DNA from: Methanoregula sp. UBA247
Lineage (GTDB): Archaea > Halobacteriota > Methanomicrobia > Methanomicrobiales > Methanospirillaceae
Direction of reading: 5' to 3'
Assembly: GCA_002495055.1 (NCBI GenBank)
Contig: DADR01000039.1
Location: 35,388 to 99,387 of the forward strand
DNA length: 64,000 nt
The notes under the pieces are model-generated. The model was not told the origin of the DNA. It worked only from the letters and a program-made list of their open reading frames with translations, and searched no databases. Positions 1-9,127 of the stretch are shown here, in pieces (positions within the stretch are counted from its first letter, which is position 1; each line of letters begins with the position of its first letter). The position numbers and the translations under genes were made by a program.

Positions 1-504
1 GAAACCTTCGGAAAATCCCTGCAATCTCAGGCAGTGCTTGCACTGATTTTTTCCTTTATTGGGATGTCAATTGTTGTTTTCCTGTCCTTCCGGACATTTG
101 TTCCAGCGGCGGCTGTCGTACTTTCAGCATTTGCGGACATAGTCATGACAGCTGCCATGATGAACCTTGTAGGAATTCAACTCTCGCTCGGAACGCTTGC
201 CGCACTTCTCATGCTGATTGGGTATTCAGTTGATAGTGATATCCTGCTCACGAACAGGGTGCTTAAACGGCAGGGTAAGCTTAACGAAAAGCTCAATGGA
301 GCATTCCATACCGGTATTATCATGACTACAACAACCCTCGCTGCAACTACGGCCATGTTTCTTGTTTCATGGTTTGGAGCTGTTCAGATCATTTACGAGA
401 TATCAGCTGTGCTGTTGATAGGTCTACTCTTTGATGTAATGAACACCTGGCTTACAAACGTCGGCATAATCAAATGGTATGTATTGAAAGGGGGTGGCAA
501 ATGA
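1..504 (+). CDS. secF: SecF, protein-export membrane protein (3' end, 5' truncated by window)
   Basis: The reading frame is open from base 1, so this is the last 167 or so residues of SecF, the membrane partner of SecD that assists Sec-dependent protein translocation. Several hydrophobic membrane segments are visible, with the motif GYSVDSDILLTNRV that matches the conserved transmembrane motif of RND-type SecD/SecF proteins. The stop overlaps the secD start by four bases (ATGA), a translationally coupled pair. The full protein should be about 280 residues, so roughly 110 residues lie before the window. Confidence 0.95.
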   Translation, partial: ETFGKSLQSQAVLALIFSFIGMSIVVFLSFRTFVPAAAVVLSAFADIVMTAAMMNLVGIQLSLGTLAALLMLIGYSVDSDILLTNRVLKRQGKLNEKLNGAFHTGIIMTTTTLAATTAMFLVSWFGAVQIIYEISAVLLIGLLFDVMNTWLTNVGIIKWYVLKGGGK

Positions 505-1970
505 ACTCAAAAGAACTAAAAGCCCTGGTCACTGACTGGAGGGTTGCGACACTCCTCATTCTCATTGTCCTTTCCGTCATAGTAATATTCCCCCATATTG
601 ACGAGCAGGGTCATCTGGCATCCAATCTCCAGTACGGTCTTGACCTCCAGCAGGGTTCATGGCTCCAGCTCGAGTTCCGTGCCGAAGTTGTTGGATTCAC
701 TACCGATCAACCGCTCGAAGCATTCGTGACCAATCTCTCCAAAAAGCTTGATACTGAAGTAATTGTGGTGGAATCAACAAATCCCAATCATCTTGAAATC
801 CGGAAATATTATTCACAGGCTGATCTTGAACCAATCTTTACCAGTGAGCAAGGGAAGCTTACCTCATACCAGCAAGGTGTATCAAAATCTACTGCAGATA
901 CGGTAAAACGTGTTCTTGAAACCAAGATTAATACACTTGGTACCAAAGATGCAAAGGTCAACACTCTTACCGGTTTAAACAATGTTGCCCGGTTTATCCG
1001 TGTGGAGCTTGCCGGTGTGGATATGAACCAGGCACAGGAAATTGTCGGAAAGCAGGGTAAATTCGAGATTCGTATTCAGACAACCGGAAACCAGACAGAA
1101 CATGTGCTCTCCGGTGAAACAATCACCAGTGTCCAGGTGCCCAGCCAGGAGCCTGCGGGCAGCGATAACTGGGGTGTTGGTTTCACCTTAAGTGAAAGCG
1201 GTGCTGCAGCGTTCCGGGCAGCCGCAATAAAATATGGTGCGACTTCAGATCCTGCCAACCATAATCTCATTATGCTCCTTGACAATACATCCGTATATTC
1301 CGCACCCCTGTCAGATGACCTTGCAGGAAAACTCCAGAGTGATACCATTCGTCAGCTCTTCGCTTCTACCGGAACAGGAAAGTCCGGGACCCAGCAGGCA
1401 ACCAATCTCGAAATCCACCTCAGAGCAGGGGCCTTACCGGTCGATGTGAACATTGCAGGATCCGGGGGTGTCTCTGCACCTCTTGGAGAGCACTATAAGA
1501 TTATGGTCCTTCTTGCCGGGATCTTCGCGCTCATCGCGGTCGGTTTTGTCATCTATTACCGCTATCGTGAACCGAGTATTGTGCTCCCTATGGTTTTGAT
1601 TAATGCATCTGAAGTTCTCATCCTGCTCGGGTTCATCAGCTTGATCAGGTTCCAGATGGATCTGCCGACAATCGCCGGTCTCATCGCAGTTCTCGGAACC
1701 GGGATAGATCAACTGGTTATAATAACGGATGAAATATTACACGAAGGAAAGGTCCCTTCACCAAATCTCTATTTAAAGAGACTCTCACGGGCATTGGGTA
1801 TTATTTTTGTTGCTGCAGCAACTGTTGTGATTGCAATGGCGCCCCTTGCATTGATGGATTTGTCAACGCTCAAGGGATTTGCGATTATCACTATTCTCGG
1901 TGTGATCGTTGGTATAGTTATCACACGTCCAGCATACGGCAGGATTATCATGCAAATCCTCTCCAAATAA
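501..1970 (+). CDS. secD: SecD, protein-export membrane protein
   Basis: SecD of the archaeal SecDF complex, 489 residues from the ATG at 501, which has a purine-rich site (GGGGTGG) just upstream and overlaps the secF stop. An N-terminal membrane segment is followed by the GLDLQQG motif typical of SecD (family form GLDLRGG), a large extracytoplasmic region, and five C-terminal membrane helices with LGTGIDQLVIITDEI, matching the conserved C-terminal GTGxDDxIVITDE motif. It lacks nothing expected of an archaeal SecD. A longer frame opens at 474 but lies inside secF and is not needed. Confidence 0.95.
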   Translation: MNSKELKALVTDWRVATLLILIVLSVIVIFPHIDEQGHLASNLQYGLDLQQGSWLQLEFRAEVVGFTTDQPLEAFVTNLSKKLDTEVIVVESTNPNHLEIRKYYSQADLEPIFTSEQGKLTSYQQGVSKSTADTVKRVLETKINTLGTKDAKVNTLTGLNNVARFIRVELAGVDMNQAQEIVGKQGKFEIRIQTTGNQTEHVLSGETITSVQVPSQEPAGSDNWGVGFTLSESGAAAFRAAAIKYGATSDPANHNLIMLLDNTSVYSAPLSDDLAGKLQSDTIRQLFASTGTGKSGTQQATNLEIHLRAGALPVDVNIAGSGGVSAPLGEHYKIMVLLAGIFALIAVGFVIYYRYREPSIVLPMVLINASEVLILLGFISLIRFQMDLPTIAGLIAVLGTGIDQLVIITDEILHEGKVPSPNLYLKRLSRALGIIFVAAATVVIAMAPLALMDLSTLKGFAIITILGVIVGIVITRPAYGRIIMQILSK

Positions 1971-2022
1971 AATACCATACCTTTATCTTTTTTTTAATCG
2001 ACTATTCTTCCGGGTATGTTCA

Positions 2023-2295
2023 ATGAGCAAACCGGTTTTATATGATTTTTTTGCGACCTGGTGTGGTCCTTGCAGGATGCAGACACCCATTTTAGAGGAA
2101 CTTGGTAAAAAAATGGGTGATGCAATCGAGATAAAAAAGGTAGATGTTGATCAACACATGGATCTTGCGGAAAAATACGGGATCCGTGTCGTCCCAACCC
2201 TGATTATTGAAAAGGAGGGGAAAATCGTGCAGTCCCTGGAAGGGGTTACTGATGCGGCAACTCTTGAAAAACTCCTCAAACCGCTGGTGGGTTAA
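2023..2295 (+). CDS. thioredoxin
   Basis: A 90-residue single-domain thioredoxin. The redox site WCGPC (Cys14 and Cys17) follows a short first strand, and the conserved cis-proline region (VVPTLII) and the glycine before the last helix are present. Cytosolic, no signal peptide. It precedes the F420-dependent NADP reductase with no gap: the stop codon TAA is followed directly by GTG. Which reductase feeds it cannot be told from this window; a link to the neighbouring NADPH-producing enzyme is only suggested by the tight spacing. Confidence 0.95.
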   Translation: MSKPVLYDFFATWCGPCRMQTPILEELGKKMGDAIEIKKVDVDQHMDLAEKYGIRVVPTLIIEKEGKIVQSLEGVTDAATLEKLLKPLVG

Positions 2296-2946
2296 GTGAA
2301 GATAGGTATTGTTGGGGGAACCGGAGATATCGGGGAAGGTATGGCAATGCGCCTTTCCCCTCAGTTTGATGTAATCGTTGGTTCGCGGGAGAAAGAAAAG
2401 GCTGAAGCGACGTGTGAATTTGGTATCGAAGCTTTAAAAAAACGAGGACAAAAGTGTTCGCTCACCGGGGTTTCCAACCAGGCAGCAGTGGATAGTGCAG
2501 ATATTGTTATCCTGGCTATACCGTTCAAGCACCTTTTAGGAACATTGGAAACTCTTCATGGCTTTGAAGGAAAGATTGTAATAAGCCCGGTAAATCCGAT
2601 GGAAAAAAGGGATTTCTTCACATTTGTTCCTCCTCAAGAGGGTTCTGCAGCACTCCTGCTAAAAAAGCTTCTTCCGCCAACTGCCAAGATCTGCACTGCA
2701 TTTAATTCAATTGCAGCAAACCGCTGGAAATTGTTGGACGAAGAGCTCGACTACTCCGTACCGGTCTGTAGTGATGATGCGGAAGCAAAGCAGCAGGTTA
2801 TCGGAATCGTAAACAGAATTTCAAAACTCCACGCATTTGATGCAGGTCCTCTTGCAGCATCATATCTGGTCGAGTCCTTAACGCCTCTCCTGCTCAATAT
2901 TGCGCGGTACAACAAGATGAAGGATGTCGGGATCCAGTTCCATTAA
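2296..2946 (+). CDS. npdG: F420H2-dependent NADP reductase (NADPH:F420 oxidoreductase)
   Basis: A 216-residue Rossmann protein that moves hydride between reduced coenzyme F420 and NADP. The start is GTG directly after the thioredoxin stop; the first strand and dinucleotide loop begin at once (GIVGGTGDIGEG), and SREKEKA supplies the residues expected near the 2'-phosphate of NADP. Length and the later ILAIPFKH, SPVNPM and KAFN-like (TAFNSIAA) blocks agree with the archaeal Fno/NpdG family. The enzyme provides NADPH for biosynthesis from the F420H2 pool of a methanogen. The 3' end overlaps the next gene by 23 bases. Confidence 0.92.
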   Translation: MKIGIVGGTGDIGEGMAMRLSPQFDVIVGSREKEKAEATCEFGIEALKKRGQKCSLTGVSNQAAVDSADIVILAIPFKHLLGTLETLHGFEGKIVISPVNPMEKRDFFTFVPPQEGSAALLLKKLLPPTAKICTAFNSIAANRWKLLDEELDYSVPVCSDDAEAKQQVIGIVNRISKLHAFDAGPLAASYLVESLTPLLLNIARYNKMKDVGIQFH

Positions 2947-3559
2947 AATTGAAAAACTCATCAGTTCACTGCATGGCTGGTTTGGCGAGATTACCTGGTG
3001 GCCAGGATACGCAGATGAAGTAATGATCGGGGCAATTCTCACCCAGCAGACACGGTGGGAAAATGTTGAGCGGGCACTGGAACACCTAAAAAAAAGAGAT
3101 CTTTGCTCTCTTGATGCGATAATAAGAGCAGATATCGAGGATATCGAAGATGCGATTCGATGCACCGGTTTTTATCGGGTTAAGGCAAAACGTTTGAAAG
3201 CACTTGCCACTCATGTGGTGAAATCCTATGGAGGAGTCGATAACATGGTTGGTTTACCTACAGGGCAGCTCAGGAGCGGTTTGTTGAATATTTCAGGGAT
3301 CGGGGATGAAACAGCCGACAGTATTCTCTGTTATGGTCTTTTTCGGACAAGTTTTGTAATTGATGCGTATACTGAGCGTATGGTACGATGTATGGGCATC
3401 ACTGAAAAACGGATGGATTTAAAAAATCTGTTTGAAGAAATTCTTCCAAACGATAATCACTGCTACCGGCAGACGCACGCTCATATCGTCGAATATGCAA
3501 AAGAATTCTGTGGGAGAAAGAGGTGTAAGGATTGTATTCTTGTGAGTTCGAACGGATAG
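2924..3559 (+). CDS. HhH-GPD DNA glycosylase related to endonuclease III (COG2231-like)
   Basis: A 211-residue helix-hairpin-helix DNA glycosylase. The early block GAILTQQTRWENVERAL corresponds to the endonuclease III core, the hairpin reads ISGIGDETAD, and the catalytic aspartate lies in FVIDAYTERM. The lysine used by bifunctional endonuclease III for strand cleavage (GVGxKTA) is glutamate here, as in the monofunctional COG2231/MagIII-like group, so a base-excision glycosylase without lyase activity is likely. The iron-sulfur tail shows only three cysteines (FCGRKRCKDC) before the stop; the fourth is missing. The end overlaps the next gene. Confidence 0.85.
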   Translation: MSGSSSIKIEKLISSLHGWFGEITWWPGYADEVMIGAILTQQTRWENVERALEHLKKRDLCSLDAIIRADIEDIEDAIRCTGFYRVKAKRLKALATHVVKSYGGVDNMVGLPTGQLRSGLLNISGIGDETADSILCYGLFRTSFVIDAYTERMVRCMGITEKRMDLKNLFEEILPNDNHCYRQTHAHIVEYAKEFCGRKRCKDCILVSSNG

Positions 3560-4083
3560 GGAAAAGACTTTTTAGCGAGCATCTGGTTGGAGGAAATTTC
3601 GGAAACATCAGTGTCAGAGGACCTGATGAGAGTTTTTTTATTAAACGATCCGGCGCATATCTGGATATCGCCGGGGAACTCGTAAATGTCCCCTTTCACG
3701 GTGATGTTCCACCCGATGCTTCAAGTGAATATCGTGTGCACCGCGAGGTCTACAGGAAAACAAATCATCAGGCAATTGTCCATGCCCACCCTCCTTGTGC
3801 AGTAGCGGTATCACTTGTAATGGATGAAGTTGTGCCTGAGGACAGCGAGGGGGAATTGCATAGCCCAAAAATTCCGGTTGTCCTGGGTGCCCCTGGTTCC
3901 CAGGAGATCGCTGATAATGTTGCTATCGCACTTTCGTCTTCAAATCTGGTGATCGCACGGGGACATGGAACCTTTGCCGCAGGAAAAACCCTCGATGAAG
4001 CATATATTTACACATCGCTTGCTGAACACTCCTGTCGGGTACTACTTTTGAAACGGAGTTCATTCCCCCATACTTATGAATAA
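3532..4083 (+). CDS. class II aldolase/adducin family protein
   Basis: A 183-residue zinc aldolase of the fuculose-phosphate aldolase type. Visible are GGNFGNISVR for phosphate and substrate binding, a zinc-ligand pair in HAHPPCAVAVS and a third histidine in RGHGTFAAG. The best start is the TTG at 3532, which overlaps the glycosylase gene by 28 bases; no ATG lies before the conserved FERIGKRLF block. In methanogens a homologue (MJ1418) has been linked to lactaldehyde formation for F420 synthesis, but a sugar-phosphate role is equally possible here. The gene ends a compact plus-strand run that begins with thioredoxin. Confidence 0.85.
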   Translation: MYSCEFERIGKRLFSEHLVGGNFGNISVRGPDESFFIKRSGAYLDIAGELVNVPFHGDVPPDASSEYRVHREVYRKTNHQAIVHAHPPCAVAVSLVMDEVVPEDSEGELHSPKIPVVLGAPGSQEIADNVAIALSSSNLVIARGHGTFAAGKTLDEAYIYTSLAEHSCRVLLLKRSSFPHTYE

Positions 4084-4147
4084 TGTATTTTCCGCAAATG
4101 TTTTCCTTAGCACCTTTTTATAAAAAACGGATAAAAATGGATAATTA

Positions 4148-5071
4148 CTATTTAGGTGGTTTCTGGTATTGTAAAAGCTGGATTTCATGTATGATTTCCC
4201 GGTGAAAGATCAGCACCATATCACTAATCATACCGAACATGAAAATTTCAATACCAACAACAATCAGGAGCACTGTAAGAATCGTGAGGGGAATGTGATC
4301 AATTCCCTGCAGCCATTCGTGCAAAACATAAATTCCTGTGAGAATACCAAGAACTGATGTGATTACTCCTATCATGCCGAAGTAAAACATAGGATTGTTC
4401 ATACGTGCAAGCCGATAAATAGTGCTGACAATCTTGATACCATCGTGGAATGGTGAAAGTTTTGTAACCGTCCCGGGACGGCGGGAATACTTGATTGGCA
4501 CAACCATAACGCGTTGCCCGTTGCGAACTGATTCCACCGAAATCTCGGTCTCAATTTCGAATCCTTTCTCTTTTAAATTCATTTGTTGGATAGCAGGTCG
4601 TGTGAATGCCCTATAACCGGATAAAATATCGTGGAGATCACGACTATGAGCGATCTTGAAAAGAAAGTTTACCATATGGTTTCCAAAGAGGTTGAGTCGC
4701 GAGAATGACCCCTCCTCTGCATTGATAAGGCGGTCACCGATAACCTGATCGAATCCTGAAAACAGAGGAGTCAGCATTTTTTCTGCATCTTTTGGACTGT
4801 ACGTGCCATCCCCGTCCAGCATGAGAATATATGGTTGCTCTATTATGGTGAAGGCTTCAACTATGGCATTCCCTTTTCCTTTACCAGACTGCGTACTCAC
4901 ATCAGCACCGCTTTCGCGGGATATCTTTACCGTATTATCAGTACTATTTCCATCAATAACAAGAATATGGCTATATCCTAATTCCCGGAACTCCCGGATA
5001 AGCTTTCCGATAGTGAGACCTTCATTTAATGTTGGGATTAAGATACAAACCTCATCTTTGTTAAAAATCAT
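4148..5071 (-). CDS. GT2 family glycosyltransferase with C-terminal membrane helices (AglJ/dolichol-phosphate type)
   Basis: A 307-residue family 2 glycosyltransferase. The GT-A domain shows ILIPTLNEG at the start, the nucleotide-binding VIDGNSTDN, and the metal site MLDGDGTYSP near residue 90; two hydrophobic helices follow from about residue 225, anchoring it on the cytoplasmic face of the membrane. The layout matches archaeal enzymes that load sugars onto dolichol phosphate for protein N-glycosylation, such as AglJ. It is divergent from DUF99, with 38 bases between the two starts. Substrate sugar cannot be read from the sequence. Confidence 0.87.
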   Translation of the reverse strand: MIFNKDEVCILIPTLNEGLTIGKLIREFRELGYSHILVIDGNSTDNTVKISRESGADVSTQSGKGKGNAIVEAFTIIEQPYILMLDGDGTYSPKDAEKMLTPLFSGFDQVIGDRLINAEEGSFSRLNLFGNHMVNFLFKIAHSRDLHDILSGYRAFTRPAIQQMNLKEKGFEIETEISVESVRNGQRVMVVPIKYSRRPGTVTKLSPFHDGIKIVSTIYRLARMNNPMFYFGMIGVITSVLGILTGIYVLHEWLQGIDHIPLTILTVLLIVVGIEIFMFGMISDMVLIFHREIIHEIQLLQYQKPPK

Positions 5072-5109
5072 TGATATAGTATTTTTAATCGGGTGACATA
5101 AGTGCTTCT

Positions 5110-5670
5110 ATGCACATCCTGAAAAAAGGGCTTCGTGCACTTGGCATTGCAGAAAGCTACACGGGAAGATTAGTCTCAAGACTTGCAGGAGTGGTGATGC
5201 GAAAAGACCTTCGCATAGACGGTTTTACTTTTTCAACGGTTAGCGTCGGTGGTATGGATGCTACTTCGTCCATTCTCCGTATGGTGGACCAGCTTAAACG
5301 ACGGGACATTAATGTAATCATGCTTTCCGGGTGTGTGATTGCATGGTTTAATATCATCAATCCCGCCCGGATTGCTGAGGAGACCGGAATCCCGGTAATC
5401 TGTGTTACATATGAGGACTCTGAAGGGCTAATTGCGGATATTCGCCATCATTTTCCTTATGACAACGCACGAATCTCCGCCTATGAGAATCTGGGAGAAC
5501 GAACTCCTGTTGAACTTCATACCAATCAGACCATCTTCATACGGTGGTGGAATCTGGATCAGCGTGATGCAGCGAGACTTTGCAATGATTTTACTCTTGA
5601 AGGTAAAATTCCCGAACCGCTGCGTGTAGCACGACTTTGCGCCCGCCAATCACTATATTCTGAATCCTGA
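5110..5670 (+). CDS. DUF99 (UPF0215) family protein
   Basis: A 186-residue archaeal protein of the DUF99/UPF0215 family, whose fold is related to endonuclease V and RNase H. The signature RIDGFTFSTVSVGGMDAT and the later VMLSGCVIAWFNIINP and PVICVTYEDSEGL blocks are clear. No biochemical role is established for the family; a nucleic-acid role is inferred only from the fold. It stands alone on the plus strand, followed by a region without intact genes that holds a broken rubredoxin. Confidence 0.88.
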   Translation: MHILKKGLRALGIAESYTGRLVSRLAGVVMRKDLRIDGFTFSTVSVGGMDATSSILRMVDQLKRRDINVIMLSGCVIAWFNIINPARIAEETGIPVICVTYEDSEGLIADIRHHFPYDNARISAYENLGERTPVELHTNQTIFIRWWNLDQRDAARLCNDFTLEGKIPEPLRVARLCARQSLYSES

Positions 5671-5778
5671 CAGAATGAGTTATCATTGGGAATATTTGTT
5701 CCCCCGAAGGAATATTCATTACGAATACAAGGAAAAAACCAGAAAATATTCAGCAATTGTTTTAGAGATGAACTGATC

Positions 5779-5964
5779 ATGAAAGAACAAGAAAAAATAA
5801 TACAGTATGTATGCCTCGAATGCCACTATTTCTGTGATTATCTGAAAGGAGATTAATAAAAATGAAAAGCCCGCAGGTACCGCATGGGAAGATGTCCCGG
5901 ATACCCGGCATTGCCCGGAAGGAAAAAATTCTTGAAGCAAAAAATGAGTTTTCAAGTGGCTTGA
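5779..5964 (+). pseudogene. broken rubredoxin-like gene
   Basis: From the ATG at 5779 the frame gives a rubredoxin N-terminus with the first metal-binding pair in YVCLECHYF and then DYLKGD, and stops at 5854-5856. One base further along, another frame continues exactly where rubredoxin should: NKNEKPAGTAWEDVPDT then RHCPEG. Thus an extra T at 5854 would explain the break. The second metal knuckle should read CPxC but reads CPEG, and the tail needs another shift (5920-5964). With a frameshift plus a missing cysteine the copy is very probably dead. It fills most of the 344-base gap between DUF99 and the pilin-like gene. Confidence 0.6.
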
Positions 5965-6014
5965 TGACTAATTATTTTACGTACACTTTTTTTTAGAAAT
6001 AGTGTCCTGGTTGT

Positions 6015-6539
6015 TCATTCATAGAGGTATTCATGTCGTGAGATGGTTACATTTGTTATTTTATCGATAACATTTAGCTGAACGTTATCACCTCTATGAA
6101 ATGTTCCATCTGAGAAATCAATACAGATCCGCTCTTTTGGGCTCAAAAAATCCCCGGAACAACCAGAACCTCCCATCCACTGAACACCGGTATGGGAGGT
6201 GCTGATGAAATCATGTCCATTAAGTGTTGTGATGGTACAGGATAATGGTTGTCCGTTTCTTACGATTTTAATCTTAAGATTTCGATTCTGATAATCCACA
6301 TTACCTGTATGAAGAAGCACAAGACGACTATCGTAATTCAGATGCCCTGTCAGTTCGTCAACACTCTCAATAGCGGTAATCGTGAAAATTACCGGGATCT
6401 GCTTATCCAGATTCCACTGGAATGATGGGATCTGGAACATAAGAAGAATAAGGATACCGAGAAGAAACGTGATCGCAACGATGAGAATAACACCGATTGG
6501 GTAGGATGATGCATCATCCTGTTTGCGGTAGGAGTACAA
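6015..6539 (-). CDS. archaeal type IV pilin-like protein (DUF1628 N-terminus)
   Basis: A 174-residue protein with a short basic leader (YRKQDDASSYPIG) followed by a single hydrophobic helix VILIVAITFLLGILILL, the arrangement of archaeal type IV pilins and the DUF1628 N-terminal domain, where a class III signal peptidase cuts before the helix. The rest is a beta-rich extracellular domain with one cysteine pair (SGCSG and ERICI). It is likely a minor pilin or pilin-like surface subunit. The gene is alone on the minus strand with no pilus assembly gene beside it. Confidence 0.75.
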   Translation of the reverse strand: MYSYRKQDDASSYPIGVILIVAITFLLGILILLMFQIPSFQWNLDKQIPVIFTITAIESVDELTGHLNYDSRLVLLHTGNVDYQNRNLKIKIVRNGQPLSCTITTLNGHDFISTSHTGVQWMGGSGCSGDFLSPKERICIDFSDGTFHRGDNVQLNVIDKITNVTISRHEYLYE

Positions 6540-6748
6540 GGGTGTAACGTAAATTGAAAGACAATATAACCTTGCTGGAATTGATTTGTTTTAAAAAGCA
6601 ATATATGATTATTTTCTCATTGAATCGAACAGGATTACTCTGCGATGGAGAATATATCAGTCATCACTGTTTTAATCCGTGAACATAAATAGCACCTGCA
6701 CTAAGATTTTGTTGAGTATTCTTGTAAAATTTTCCGGATATCTTACCC

Positions 6749-7714
6749 ATGACTGACTCACCTGGAGTTTCAGAAACCCTGCGGTCGCCCGCGGATCACA
6801 GGGATTACTATCTTGATGGTCTCGCTCTTGGCCGGGAGGGCAGGCACGAGGATGCACTTATCGCATTTTCTGCGGCACTTTCCGTTGATCCAAGCCGGGC
6901 ACTTGCATGGGTTGGCAGGGGATTTGCCCTCGGGAAACTTGGACGATATGAAGAAGAGATTGAGTGTTGTGACAAGGCAATAGCACTTGATCCAGATTGT
7001 ATTGATGCCTGGATTTTCAAAGGATTTGCATTCGGAAAGCTGGATCGGTTTGACGATAAAGTTGAATGTTGTGAGCGGGCGTTAAAGATCGACCCTCAGA
7101 GTGCGGTAGCATGGAACAATAAGGGCGTTGCACTGGGTATGCTGGGGAAATTTGAAGAGGAGATCCATTGTTGTGACCGGGCTCTGGAGCTCAAGCCCCG
7201 CTATTTATCCGCCTGGGTGAACAAGGGATATGCATTTGGCAAGCTGAAATGGTACGAGGAAGAGATTATCTGCTATGATCGAGCGCTTAAAGTTTATCCC
7301 TTTTATCTTTCCGCACTGATTAAAAAGGGTATATCATTAATCAATTTAAAAAGATATCGGGAAGCGGTTGATGTTCTTGACCGCGCCCTTTCCATTGAAC
7401 CCGGGAATGCACCAGCTCTCTACCGAAAGGGACTCGCACTCAGTCTGCTCGGGAACCACAAAGAAGCAGTCCGCTGTCTGGAGAGCGCCCTGAAAGTCAA
7501 TCCCTCGATAGCTGATGCCTGGGTTGTGATGAGTAACTCTTGTTTTATGCTCGGCAGACTTGAAGACTCTGCACGCGCCTTTGACCAGGCATATTACATC
7601 GATGTGAAAGATGCACGCACTGGTATGGTGAAGGGACTCACTCTCTTGAAGAGTGGCAAGTTTGATGATGCCATCAGATGTTTTTCAAGTGTATGGGGTG
7701 TCCTGTTAAGATAA
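6749..7714 (+). CDS. tetratricopeptide repeat protein
   Basis: A 321-residue cytosolic protein made almost wholly of about eight tandem 34-residue TPR units, starting near residue 20 and repeating the pattern AWxxKGxALGxLGxxEEEIxCCDxAL. The repeats near residues 60-190 are strongly alike and share an unusual CCD/CCE pair in the second helix, giving many cysteines. TPR arrays act as protein-binding scaffolds; no enzyme domain is attached. It is monocistronic. The 209 bases before it (6540-6748) show no gene. Confidence 0.92.
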   Translation: MTDSPGVSETLRSPADHRDYYLDGLALGREGRHEDALIAFSAALSVDPSRALAWVGRGFALGKLGRYEEEIECCDKAIALDPDCIDAWIFKGFAFGKLDRFDDKVECCERALKIDPQSAVAWNNKGVALGMLGKFEEEIHCCDRALELKPRYLSAWVNKGYAFGKLKWYEEEIICYDRALKVYPFYLSALIKKGISLINLKRYREAVDVLDRALSIEPGNAPALYRKGLALSLLGNHKEAVRCLESALKVNPSIADAWVVMSNSCFMLGRLEDSARAFDQAYYIDVKDARTGMVKGLTLLKSGKFDDAIRCFSSVWGVLLR

Positions 7715-7786
7715 AATTAAAATTTTTTTTAGAACCTGTCCAAAGGTCCCCCGTATTTTTTATGTCTCTTTAACGAACACAAGACT

Positions 7787-9121
7787 ATGGATGTTGAGGA
7801 GTATGTCCGCAAAAAAATTGCGGAGGGCATCGATGAAGACACCTTTCACAAAAGCCTTGTTGATCATATCATCGCCATAAAAAAGGTAAATCCCTCCTAT
7901 GCATCGGCGTTTGCACATGCAGTGGTTGAAGAAGTGAAAAACACGCTCGATCTGTCTGGTGACTTTTTTAATTTTGTACCAGCTGGGGTGAAAATGGGCG
8001 AATTTGGTGTGGGATCAAGGGGAAAAGGGGATTTTTTTGCACATCGTCAGATCGCCCGGATAATCGGAAAAACCACAGCTTCAGTTGGTGTTGATGAAAT
8101 GGATGACGCCGGTGCTGTATGCGCCGGTGGGAACTACATCATTTGTACTGTTGATGGTATGCATTCCCGGCTTTCCGATTACCCATTCCTTGCGGGATTT
8201 CATGTAACGCGCGCGACGCTCAGGGATGTCTATGTGATGGGTGCAAAACCGATCATGCTTTTTTCAGACATCCACGTTGCTGATGATGGCGATGTGGCAA
8301 AGATCTTTGATTATACTGCCGGGATTACAACGGTGGGAGAAGCGATGGGAGTGCCTCTTGTCACAGGATCCACTCTTCGAATTGGTGGCGACATGGTGCT
8401 TGGCAACCGTCTTACCGGTTGCGTTGGAGGCGTGGGTGTCGCTGAACACCTTACTGCCCGAAAATCAACGCAGCCCGGGGATATCCTGCTTATGTCGGAA
8501 GGGGCTGGAGGAGGGACCATTGCGACCGCGGCAATTTATTCCGGCTTTCCTGACGTTGTAGAGCATACCATTAATCTTAATTTCCTTGTTGCCTGCGAAA
8601 CACTAATGAAAAACGATGTTTTTTTCCGGATTCATGCGATGACGGATGTAACGAATGGGGGGCTGAGGGGCGATGTATTTGAGATGGCGGAGACTTCCGG
8701 TTACCGAATTGTAGTTGATGAAAGCGCGATAGGAAGTTTGGTAGAGCCTCACGTCCTGGATATGCTCGAAAGGTTACAGATCGATTATCTTGGTGTATCA
8801 CTTGATGCCCTGCTTATCGTCGCCCCGCCAGAAGTGTCTGAAGAGATCTGTCAGGTCGTGAAATCTGCAGGTGTGATGATGCATGAAATCGGGTATGTTG
8901 AAAAAGGAAGGTCGGAATCTGTTCTTCTGGTTGACGGCAAGGAAAACGATTTTTCTCCCCGGTTCCGGGAATCTGCATATACACCGGTGAAAAAAGTTGT
9001 TGATACAACTATGCGGGATTTTGACGAAATGAAAGAAGGAGTTTTGCATGCTTCGGAAGCTGCAATTCAGAAAAAAAAGCGTGTTTTAGATACTCTGATG
9101 AAGAAGCGAATCTCCCGGTAA
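7787..9121 (+). CDS. AIR-synthase-related ATP-binding protein (COG1973, HypE-like fold)
   Basis: A 444-residue protein of the PurM/HypE/ThiL/SelD superfamily. After an N-terminal helical extension of about 85 residues comes the ATP-binding half with GVDEMDDAGAV and CTVDGMHSRLS, then the AIRS C-terminal half with TDVTNGGLRGDVFEMAE. Archaeal members of this group (COG1973) are found mainly in methanogens and have no proven reaction; ATP-dependent activation of a small substrate is the family theme. It is not purM, which is shorter and has a different N-terminus. It converges on the methyltransferase gene with a 6-base gap. Confidence 0.82.
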   Translation: MDVEEYVRKKIAEGIDEDTFHKSLVDHIIAIKKVNPSYASAFAHAVVEEVKNTLDLSGDFFNFVPAGVKMGEFGVGSRGKGDFFAHRQIARIIGKTTASVGVDEMDDAGAVCAGGNYIICTVDGMHSRLSDYPFLAGFHVTRATLRDVYVMGAKPIMLFSDIHVADDGDVAKIFDYTAGITTVGEAMGVPLVTGSTLRIGGDMVLGNRLTGCVGGVGVAEHLTARKSTQPGDILLMSEGAGGGTIATAAIYSGFPDVVEHTINLNFLVACETLMKNDVFFRIHAMTDVTNGGLRGDVFEMAETSGYRIVVDESAIGSLVEPHVLDMLERLQIDYLGVSLDALLIVAPPEVSEEICQVVKSAGVMMHEIGYVEKGRSESVLLVDGKENDFSPRFRESAYTPVKKVVDTTMRDFDEMKEGVLHASEAAIQKKKRVLDTLMKKRISR

Positions 9122-9127
9122 CTTTTT

